This document shows, one piece after another, positions 54,407-64,000 of a DNA stretch of 64,000 bases (within the stretch, counting starts at the first letter, position 1; every line of letters begins with the position of its first letter). Both the position numbers and the translations under genes were made by a program. Below the pieces are notes generated by a model. That model was not told where the DNA came from, searched no databases, and saw only the letters and a list, made by a program, of their open reading frames with translations. Origin of the DNA: Tubiluchus corallicola (taxonomy: Eukaryota > Priapulida > Priapulimorpha > Priapulimorphida > Tubiluchidae); contig JAQGDQ010000117.1 of the NCBI GenBank assembly GCA_030141605.1, positions 124,001 to 188,000 on the forward strand, given 5' to 3'.

Positions 54407-57400
54407 TATATGAATGCATATGGATATAAACAAAAAGTTACTGTTTTGATGTAAATTTATTAGTCATTTTATATAACGCCAATTATATTTTGAGACATGT
54501 ATGAAATAAGTGATCTTTTCACGTTGGGAAATGGTAAATACACTATTTCATTTGTTCGTTGGCCTTTTCTTCTGTCCGAAAATATAAGTTAGGCTTCATG
54601 TATTCAAGTGACTGTGTCGAAATATCTGCACGCCCGTTTGCTTCTGCTGTGGAAGTGACGTGGATCGGGAAACATTCGAGAGTTGGTGGGGACGCAGTTA
54701 AGTTTCTGCTCTTTTGCCATTTTTTTTCCTTTTTTCTTTTGAAAAGTCGGGTTCGGTTGTGGATGATCCAATGTCAATTGAGTCTGGTGTTGGTCTGGTT
54801 TTCAAGTGTTTTGACTATAATTCTCGTTTAAGAGTGGATTTGCTTTTGCAGCGACGAAGAATGCATCCTCATGGTCTTTTGTCAGTTGTGAATTCACTGA
54901 GGAGAATTTTATGAGAATCCTATTCTCCTGCATTCTGATAACATGTTCTGTCCAACAAAGATTTATAAAATGTCTAAATTTGGTATATTACCTGTCACAG
55001 TGAACGTGGGATCACTTATTACTTTTCGTTTAATTTATTAAATCGTGATAATATTTTCTGCGGTTTTGATTTCGCAAAAACAGTGGGTACAACAATTCTT
55101 GCTCATATAGAAATTTGATAAAGTAACATCAAACTTTGTTTACTCGTACCACACGTTCAGTGTACAAACATTTATTATTTTTCGAGAGAAACTAAAAATA
55201 TTAATAATAATCTAATATATTTATTTTATTATGTGTAATGTATGATATAATATTTATACGATTATCTGTAATAATGTAACTATAACTAGCAGTTGATTAA
55301 TTGTGTTATTATTTTTCTAGCCTGTCTTTATAACGTTTCGAGTTTAGACGTACGGTGCAATGCGATTTGCTCAATGGTCACAGCGTGAGCTTTCTTATAA
55401 TGGGCTGCAAAAGTTAGGGCACCCAGTGACTTGTTCAAGAAAAATACTTTTTGGCTGTTCCATTCGCTGTACATGCAGTTATAGTTTGCCACGGTTATTT
55501 TTTCATTTGAGGGAGAATCCGTAATACATCTTAACGTGTTATTATCTCTTTTCAGTTTCAGACCACTCTTCCTTAAACTAGCATTAACAGTGGGTGCTGC
55601 CACTAATAATTTTGTTGTTGCACCATGATAACTAATTAGGCATGTGGATGAGTTAGCTGTCAACAGGATAAGCTGTTTGAATGAGTTACTTCAATTATGA
55701 TTTGATAAAAATAAGGCCGTGTAGGGCTTTCATGATTATGTTTATCCTTGAAACAATATATTTGTCCTTATTAAAATCTTGAAAGTTATTCATTGCTCGC
55801 AAGTATATAGCCAGCTAAAGGAAGCCATTTATGTCATTAGCTAGCGCATGAACCTTGCTAATTACAGAAGGGGTTGAACTCACACATCGAATACATCATC
55901 CTGTCTATTCTTTGTGTATAGATAACATGTGCATTTGAATTTAGTATTTATTAGGTAACAGAACATATACAAATATTAGTACAATTTGTTTACAATCATT
56001 TACACACGCGTGCGGCGCGCTTACAAAAGTGCGTATAAAACATTTATAAAAATATTTGCAAATTTTCAGAATGGCTTTCTATAACAGCATCTTTTAATTA
56101 TTTTTTAATTCTCTAAAGTAACGGTAATAATTGTAAAAAGCATTAGCTCCATTTTAGGTAAAGAATAACTTATAAGGTGAGAGAAGTACGTCAAAATTAT
56201 TTGTTCTTCTCTGTAACCGCCAAGCTGATGCCCAGAAAACTACACAGCAAACATAGCTTAATAGAAAAATCAAAATATCAGACATAAGCAGTGTCTTTAA
56301 GACTGCCCAAACGTGAAACTACAGGACATCATCTGTTTCAGAATGCACTACATGTATTCGCAGTGTGTTTCTGCCAATTCAGTTCGAGTTAATTCGCACA
56401 ACAATGATTCAAAGCCTTCAACTGGCTTGAAATACAGCACACAATAGTAAGTTTCACAACTACTGCTGCCACCTGTCAGACACGAAAATTTCTTTCTAGG
56501 AGCAGAACTTCTAAGTTACCATTTTACAAATCAAAAATGTGTTGCAAGATGACTGCTGAAATTAAACCAATTGGCAAACAGGCATGACCATTATGTACCG
56601 ACCTTACACCTAGTTTTATTACTTAGCACTAATGCACCAATTCCCGACAATAGTGTATGATCAAATGGATTGAAATTCACAGTAAATTTTCATCAAAATT
56701 CAGTAAGCCAAAAATCTTGAATCGATAATGTTTTTTAATAAAATGCCCTAGATATATTTGCACTAATTAACTCAATTTATGTCGACCTTGACGTAATCGC
56801 AGAAAATTGTGGACAAAGATGACATTCAGCAATCACTGACTAATTCTCATTAGCTCATTAACTCATAATCTTACTCAAACTGATTTAAACTTCGGACCTA
56901 TCTTCATGACGACATTCTGGTGATGTCATGAGGCGGTAACCTGTGGGCTTGTTTTCTTCCTACTCTAAAATTCCTAAAATTTTCAGAAAGAAATTACCAG
57001 ACATGTGCATAAGCAATTATTCACACTTAGCATGAAATTCACTGTTATTGTTATCCAGCAGAAATACTGAAAAATAGTAACCCATACAGTTGACTTGGTA
57101 TCAGCGTTTTCTGTAAACACAGCGAGTTATTATGTGCTATTGTACAACATTCAGTGCCAATGTAAAGTACACAACATTAATTCAAGAAATGTTAGAAAAT
57201 GATGCTGTATTTACAGGAAGCAATTAAATAAAAACAATAATCAAATTATTAAAATAATATTTTTAAGATGCTAATCTAGTTTAGATTTGGCAACGACCAT
57301 GGAAACAATAACCATGTAATTCATAGGCTTCAATGGATGACCATTATAAAACTTAGCTTAAATGAATAATTGCTGTAAAACAAACATCAGAATCATCTTT

Positions 57401-57720
57401 CTTTTGGAATCCAGTAAAAAAATCATTGAGGATTATTTCGCGAAATTTTTGCCGACATATGCTGCGACCAAATTACTGTAAACATCAGTAAACATCAACA
57501 TGGAGCAGGAGTTGCCACAGAAGCTAGATTTTGGCTTATAGAGATATTAAATAACTTATTTTTACAAAGTTTGCTTCTAACAGTCCGTTTCACAGAGCAT
57601 TGTGTCTTTCGCGTTAAATCCTTTACTGGCTTCAAATGTGCACTTGGCAAATTTCACAAATTGCTGCTCCTACTTAGCAGACATGCAAATTTCTCCCTGT
57701 AAATTATATAATGAAATAAC

Positions 57721-57808
57721 GAAAATTTTTGCAAGGCCTTTGCTAGTATATATATATAATGAGCTAATCATTATACATGCACTAGCAAAGGCCCCGCAAA
57801 AAATTTTG
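57721..57808. repeat. Imperfect hairpin, arms about 26 bp
   Basis: AAAATTTTTGC..GGCCTTTGCTAGT at 57722-57747 is matched in inverse orientation at 57781-57807, with two or three differences at the centre of the arm. The loop is about 33 bp and contains a short TA run. It may be a snap-back element or a remnant of a longer palindrome. Confidence 0.75.
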
Positions 57809-58659
57809 CGTATAAATACACTTATAAAGAATAATATGCGAACATCCTAGATACTCCTCATTACAACACAAAGACAGTAGCAGCTTTTATTGAATTAAGG
57901 TTATATAAGGTTATAAGTATAATGGTCAGAACAATGGCTTTGCGTCAGATAAAAAGTGGAACTCCTCCTATTCATAGGAAAAAAATTCAATCGTCGCTTA
58001 GTGAGCTAATGTAGATGACAACAGCGGTTTGTGAAGCTATTTTGGAGGAAAATTTCAAGCCAGTTAAAGGTTCGATGTGAACTGGGCTGGCAGGCAAGCC
58101 ACTGTAAGAAAGTATATAAACATGACACAGGTAAGATTAACAGATAAAAAACTAACTAGGTGCTTAAAAATATTAATAAAAAATTGTTTTCGGATAAAGG
58201 TTTAATGATAAAGTATTTAGGAGGTTTTTAAAATGAAAACATCGTTTTGTAACAGATGTTATTCGCCTAATTGCCGTCGCGGGGGAATAATGCAATTGTT
58301 CGAGCCGCAACATTGCATCAAAGCTTCATGCAGATGTGTCAGTCTTACAAAAATACTTTGACATAATTATTATGTACTACCGATTTCTTTCTTCTTTTGA
58401 CAACACATTGGGTCTAACAGACTGACGCTTTTTGTCTAATCCATCCAAGCGCCAAGTTACAAAATGTTGTACAATATTTGAATGTATGGTCCTTTGTCTA
58501 CTGGTCCTATGTCTGTGGTCTTTTGGTGGTCCTTTGACCTAAACCAATTGCACTCTAAGGCTGTAGTAAGAGACTGCTTGCCATTATAATTTTTATTCCG
58601 TACTGCATATAACTGAATCTTAATTGGTCTTGTAACGAAATTGAAGCTTTGTGAAAATT

Positions 58660-58850
58660 ATTCTCTCTCACACTCACAGACATGCACGCACACGAGTACG
58701 CGCGCATATGCACACACACACGCGTCGCGCCCACGTACATGCCTGCCTACCAACCTACCTACATACTTACCTATCCACCTGTCTATTTGCATATCAGGCT
58801 GCCTATTAACGTCTACCCACCTACCTACATACCTACCTATCTTTCTCCTT
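58660..58850 (+). repeat. CA-rich and CCTA-rich simple sequence
   Basis: Degenerate CACACG/CACA repeats (58665-58735) pass into CCTAC/CTAC-rich repeats (58745-58850). Open frames through it are artefacts of composition. Confidence 0.85.
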
Positions 58851-60330
58851 ACCTGTAGTTGTAACTGCCTATCAATTATGCTATCATGCTAATACCAGTA
58901 AAGCATTAAAAATATTTGAGCGTTTATAATTCTCCCCGTTTTTTCTGTTACAAATGATAATAATAACCTATAGTAATCGTCCAGACTTTTTTCTTTTTAT
59001 TTCCAAAATTTCTTTTATTTACCAAACTAACTTGCCAAACACCGCGTTATAAACTACATTATACATTACACATTATATTATAACTTCGGAAACATGTATG
59101 TCTAATTCCAATACAAGGAAGGCAAGTTTATGTACTTAAGTGGGTTCTTTCTGTTATTCTCATTACAAAAGCTAACTTGTCAAAAGTATAAAAACACTGA
59201 ACTGTCTTCTCTGGAATAACCACTCTAAGCTCTCGACAGGTTATCTGTAGACGATTTTTAACAAAGAAATTTTTAATGTAATGTATGTAATGTAGAGTTG
59301 GTTCTTCTCAAACATTCTTGGCTAGTCCGTGAAGCCCATTTTTTATAAGGCATGGAGAAAACTATAAAAAAGCTTTAGTTTTGAGCCCAATCTTGTTACA
59401 ATCTTGTTACAAAGGATTATACTCAAAAAATCGTGCCATGCAATATCCCTGGTCAGCTTTTTAGAGGCAGTAACTTATCACATACGAAATTCAAAGGAAG
59501 TCACTACTTTGGCGGTAACTCACTTTATCCTGGTCAACTGATGATATGTTAGTTTCTCTAATTTATGGGAAAAATATTTAAGTCGGCAGGTAGAGCCATT
59601 AGAACTTATAAACTTTAAATGGCCTATGACGATCACTGTAATAAATTATCTTTTTACAAATTTGCCAAGCGAATCATAATTGTATGACTGCTAATAAAAC
59701 TTCAGTGTATTATTGTCGGATACATCCTTGGGTATAAAGTGGGTACAATACATCCGAATACCACAAGCAATAAAATGGGACATTAGAAAATTTTCGTGAA
59801 AACCTAATGAATATGAGACAGCATAAAGCGTGAATAATCTTGAAGAATAAAAGACTAATCGCTGTATCGAGATTAAATATCCAATACCTTTGTTTTAACA
59901 TGCGTACATGATACGCCCGCACAAACTCATCAAGTCAACACAAATCTTCACAAACAATGACAAATTAATGTTCCTTTAATACTTTGTGCTCTTCAAAACT
60001 GAAACAATGGTTCAGACACTATAACAGACGGAATCAGCTTAATGAGTGATCTATACACGACATAATAAAGCCATCGTTAGAGAAAAACAGCTAGATTGCA
60101 ATGTGATGCGTAAAATTAAATTAGGTTAATTAGTTTAGTGCTACTCGTGGTGTTGAACGTGTAATACTACGGCAGAGTGCATATGGTGAAATGGGTATAA
60201 TGTCGGAGATGATCTTCAGGCCTTTACTAAAATAACTGTTTTTTCTTTTCTATTGTATTACTAATGCCTGAAGCTCATTGTCCGGGCATTAGTTCATTAT
60301 GAACTGCTTGGTATGCAATTTACTTACTAA

Positions 60331-60641
60331 CGGCGCGTTCAGACTAGCAAGTTTTCTCTCGCAAGTATCGTCTCTGAGAGCAAACTCGCAAGTGTGAACT
60401 GCTTTACGAGTTACTGTCTGCAAGAAATTCTGCCTCGGCGAGTTACTGTCTACACTTCTCGCACTTACTGCTGGAGAGTAACTCGCAGCAAGTTTACTCT
60501 CTAGTCTGAACAAATGTGTATCGGCTCGCACTTACTGTTGGAGAGTAACTTGCAGCAAGTTTTGCCTTCTAGTCTCAACACGCTCACGAGTTACTTGGCG
60601 GGTTTATTTGGCGAGAAAACTCGCTAATCTGAACGCGCCCA
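60331..60641. mobile_element. Harbinger-like MITE
   Basis: The left end GGCGCGTTCAGACTAGC and the inverse of the right end, GGCGCGTTCAGATTAGC, form terminal inverted repeats that continue through GAGTTTTCTC with a mismatch. TAA occurs on both flanks (60328-60330 and 60642-60644), as expected of PIF/Harbinger 3-bp duplications. Inside, a unit CTCGCACTTACTG..GGAGAGTAACT..GCAGCAAG occurs twice about 60 bp apart, near 60463 and 60523. No coding capacity; about 311 bp. Confidence 0.75.
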
Positions 60642-60796
60642 TAAGATTTGAAAGACGTTGTGGTTTCTACGGAATCCATTTCGCAATTTACGTAAAGGAG
60701 ATCTTATCCCGACGGCAGACCCGTATAAAACACCAGCAAGTGTTGTGTTCACTGTGGCAGACTGTCTCAGTGCCTATTGTTAATGCACGCAGCCAC

Positions 60797-60862
<66 letters not shown>

Positions 60863-60869
60863 GATTATT

Positions 60870-60917
<48 letters not shown>

Positions 60918-60920
60918 TTG
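60797..60920 (+). repeat. (TTA)n followed by (TTTA)n
   Basis: About 24 TTA/ATT units with one ATG-bearing variant near 60863, then about a dozen TTTA units. Frames through it are poly-Tyr or poly-Ile and not real. Confidence 0.95.
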
Positions 60921-61239
60921 TTAAAAACTATGTTCAATGTACATTCCGTCTATTTACAGGGATATTTCTAAAATTTCAAAAAGCATTTACAAAGTATTAA
61001 ACATATTCTCATATATATATATATAATTTAGAATGTAATGCGTGAGACACAATGAAAGACAACGATCATATACAATAGACATACAGATTATAATCCAACA
61101 TACATACTATCACCTTCCTAAATTCAAATGCCTATTGTTTCCGTTAATCTTGATCGTATAGTGTAAGGTGACTTAAATCTATATATCGTATAGATTGAAT
61201 TTAATATGTCCGCTTAATTTCTTATTGCTATAAGGTGAA

Positions 61240-62340
61240 TCTTTCACCTGACTCCGAGAGCTTTGGATATCAGTCTAGTAAGCAATGATCGTCTTATCTA
61301 AACTTCACCTTGACCTTCGCGTTGTGAGAAAGGTCTATATCTCTCAAGTTTCCTAGCTACGCTCCCGCAATATGAGCGATAGTTAATTCAAAGCGAACTA
61401 ATCAGATTCGTATATCGGAAATAGTGTTGCTTGAGTTAAACACTCTGATAACATACATTAACTCAATCGTTAAATGTCAAAGAGAATTGCTTTATTGATT
61501 TACAATAATTACTGCTTATATATAGCTTACAAGATTTAGTCCTTAAGCGCTTTTGACGCGTACAACTATTTTGATAGCTTTCCAAAAGTATCTCTCTGAA
61601 CAATTCTTCAATTCCTATCACCTAAAGTGTACACTTTACACTTATCCTCACTATAGTACAATGTGAACTTATGCGAACTACCGATATGCACAGTTAATTC
61701 TCAGTTTACCAATATGTTAAGATTACTTAACTCTGCGGATTGACCCAATGTACCCAGTACAATTTGGTCAACTCCGATAGCTGATATAAGACTTCTCGTT
61801 GCCCAGTGCCTAGAGTATCCTAGGAACGCAGAAAGATGTCTACGCTGAACTTCCAGAGTCGTCTCGTCTGTCGAATAGCCCTCTTCGTGTGATTTCCCGT
61901 ACACACAGCACGTGTCTTGTTCCAGTACGTTCGAGAGGTACTGGCTGGAACTAGCGCTGGGTTATTCGAACCCGTGGCTTATATTTCATTGAAGTAACCT
62001 TGCAGTAACCTTGCACGATTTCAACGTCGCATGAAGTATCAAAATTTATGGGACAATTCAGAGGACGTAGTCATTATATGCCCGTAAAACGTATCCGTCT
62101 TCTTTCTTCAAGAAACAATGACCTCGCAGAGTTTTCGTTAATTACTAGCAATTTGTGCATATCGCTCATTATAAACGGTACATCCGTCTCAACTTAATGT
62201 TAGCTAATTATCCTAAGCATCTTAGAGTGTCCTGACGTAAACGCTAAATTTACTTCTTACAACCTACTGTGTTTACAGTTCATTAAATGCGAGCTTTTCA
62301 GCTGAGTGAGTTTCTTATTGCACCCTCTGTAAATTTATTC
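61240..62340 (-). other. Possible solo LTR-like segment
   Basis: GC content rises here compared with both flanks. On the minus strand there is a TATA-like ATATAAGCCAC at about 61974-61984 and an AATAAA at about 61492-61497, the order promoter then polyadenylation signal seen in LTRs. I could not find TG...CA ends, a target duplication or a primer binding site, so this is weak. Confidence 0.2.
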
Positions 62341-63490
62341 ATGCAATCAGGGAGGCAGGCAACTTTATACCAAAAATATCGAAAATCATCGATTTATAAA
62401 TTTATTCACCACAATACATAATAAAAGATAACGAACAAATTTTAATACATAGTAACAAAATCTGCACGCATTATGCACAATGAAATAAACATAATTACCA
62501 ATTCTAATGCAATTACACATAATCATGAATAAAAAAGAGCAGTATATTGAAAACACGACATGCGTTGTACAATTTGATCATCAACACACTGTTTATATAC
62601 GGGCGAAAGACGTAGATTTGGAGAGATAAACGGGAGATAAGATTTGCAAAAGTAATTGTAGCACTCTTATCTCGGCTAGGGAAAACATAATTGGCATCTA
62701 ACGTAGGCAGAGTGCTAATAAAAATCATTTCTTTTGGTTTTGTGATATGATTTGGTTTTGACTTTTAAAGTTCTAGAGACAACTTGCACAGCAGTGAAAT
62801 TTTGCTTGTAAACTAAACCGTGACCAGGTTACGTTTACATAAAGTTTTGTGATTTATAGAAAGCTATACACACGAGGGTTATGAAACGTACTGAAATTCA
62901 ACACACTTTCACCCCAACCAATATGAGTTCAGATGCTTTCCATAGCCTCGCTTCTACCGATAACTCCTCCACAACTGAAAACTCTACAGCACGCGTAGAA
63001 CTTGAGTAAAACTAAAGTAGACTGTTAATTGCTACAGCATTTCATTTTTTATTACTCTCTATTTATTTTAATAGAGTGCATTGCAAATATTGTCACAGTT
63101 GTTTCGTCTCCAATACTGCACTCTCGTACTTCCTCCTTTGCAATTTGGCCATTGGTGACGGGTTTGTGGCTGTTGGTACTGTTTGTTATGGTATTAATAA
63201 TTTGGAGCCCATGCAGTTGTACTTCATGCAGTTGGCTTGAATTAATTCATGGTTACCTACTTTTAAATTAAATAGTGCATTCTCATTTTATGGTATGTTC
63301 CTTCCCTTATACATGTATAACTTTTTTATAGTTGGTTCACGACATATCGTGTGCAGCACTTTCATATAATTTAAAGTTCTAGAGGTATGTTTCTCTTTTC
63401 TTCCTTAAATCAAAGCACATTGTGTTAGCTTAACATTTACAGTATATGTACGTATGAATATGCATATATTCATGTATATATGCATGTACG

Positions 63491-63554
63491 TATGTTTGTC
63501 TTTATATCTACATAGTTATGTGTATATAAGTGTATGTATATGTGTATGGTCATA

Positions 63555-63612
<58 letters not shown>

Positions 63613-63800
63613 CGCGCGTGCGTGCGTGCGTGCGTGTGTATTGCAGGTACCTATGTTTGTCTTTATATCTACACAAAGTTATGTGTATATATCTGCATGC
63701 AGGTGTATGTATATGTGTATGGTCATATACATATGTGTGTGCGTGTGCGTGTACATGTGCGTGCGTGTGCGTGTGTGTGTGCATGCATGTGCGTATGTAT
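63491..63800 (+). repeat. GT microsatellite with 161-bp tandem duplicated flanks
   Basis: TATGTTTGTCTTTATATCTA starts at 63491 and again at 63652, each followed by TTATGTGTATAT, GTGTATGGTCATATACAT and a TG repeat. The first TG run (63559-63609) is longer and leads into GC-rich TGCG units; the second is broken. So the block of unique sequence plus microsatellite was duplicated once, and one array then expanded or the other decayed. Confidence 0.85.
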
Positions 63801-64000
63801 ATGTGATATACTAACCTTACTAACCCTAATTTACATACACCTTATCCATCACTACATAAATTCTCTACATTCATTTTATCCAACTGCCAATTTGAAATGC
63901 GTTTACAAAAAATATATCTTTGTAAAGTAATCCCTATTGGCAATGTGTAGTCAACTAATATCTAGCAGCAGTAGTAACAGTATATCTAACGGGTGGTGGT

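Larger units (their letters stand above)
53050..60300. other. Long intergenic stretch, no gene recognised
   Basis: Holds a GT/GC tract (54359-54406), a hairpin (57721-57808), a CA/CCTA-rich tract (58660-58850) and otherwise AT-rich sequence. A minus-strand frame at 55328-55678 (about 116 codons without ATG near its start) has no recognised domain. The plus-strand ORFs here are not supported. AATAAATAAAAAT at about 53701 could be a distal polyadenylation region. Confidence 0.45.
60650..64000. other. Intergenic end of the window, no gene recognised
   Basis: Holds TTA/TTTA repeats, a possible LTR-like segment on the minus strand (61240-62340) and a duplicated GT microsatellite (63491-63800). 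Small open frames at 61701-61904, 62513-62728 and 63029-63271 have no recognised domain. A transmembrane-like stretch in the last frame is not enough to call a gene. Confidence 0.45.

Noticed and set aside
60608-61000. Poly-Tyr/poly-Ile frames
   Set aside because: Translations of the TTA and TTTA microsatellites.
63454-63930. Cys-Val and His-Thr repeat frames
   Set aside because: Translations of the GT/CA microsatellite block on both strands.

Overview
The window looks like nuclear DNA from an invertebrate animal. It is AT-rich, with GT-AG introns of roughly 0.3 to 6 kb, abundant microsatellites, dead non-LTR retrotransposons (LINEs) and small non-autonomous DNA transposons. The genes are animal families: ACOX1, RDH11-14-type SDR, CD164, BIR-UBA-RING IAP and a globin X-like globin. 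The phylum cannot be fixed from the sequence alone. There is no bacterial-type operon, CRISPR array or recognisable rRNA.

Layout. 1-4.9 kb holds old interspersed repeats. 4947-6947 (+) is an intronless peroxisomal acyl-CoA oxidase ending in SKL. 7-14.4 kb is intergenic, with a hAT-type MITE carrying a perfect 8-bp target duplication and a 271-bp tandem duplication. 14510-19546 (+) is a six-exon short-chain dehydrogenase of the retinol dehydrogenase type, with a 59-bp minisatellite in intron 2. 21690-23597 (-) is a two-exon CD164/endolyn-like sialomucin. 25785-34372 (-) is a seven-exon inhibitor of apoptosis protein (BIR1-BIR2-BIR3-UBA-RING) with two DNA transposons in one intron. 35-43 kb is a LINE graveyard that includes one LINE inserted into another. 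45094-52252 (+) is a three-exon globin beginning MGC, whose first intron holds a LINE remnant bracketed by two long CT arrays and whose second intron holds a CAGT array. 52.3-64 kb is intergenic, with a roughly 380-bp CTA array, a Harbinger-like MITE, a hairpin and a GT-rich duplicated microsatellite.

All five gene models join in frame with compatible splice phases: 666, 334, 172, 737 and 232 codons. The genes do not form a pathway; they are unrelated neighbours. The oxidase acts in peroxisomal fatty-acid beta-oxidation. The SDR probably reduces or oxidises retinoid-like carbonyls. The sialomucin is probably an endolysosomal or surface protein. The IAP is a predicted E3 ligase and caspase regulator. 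The globin is probably membrane-attached.
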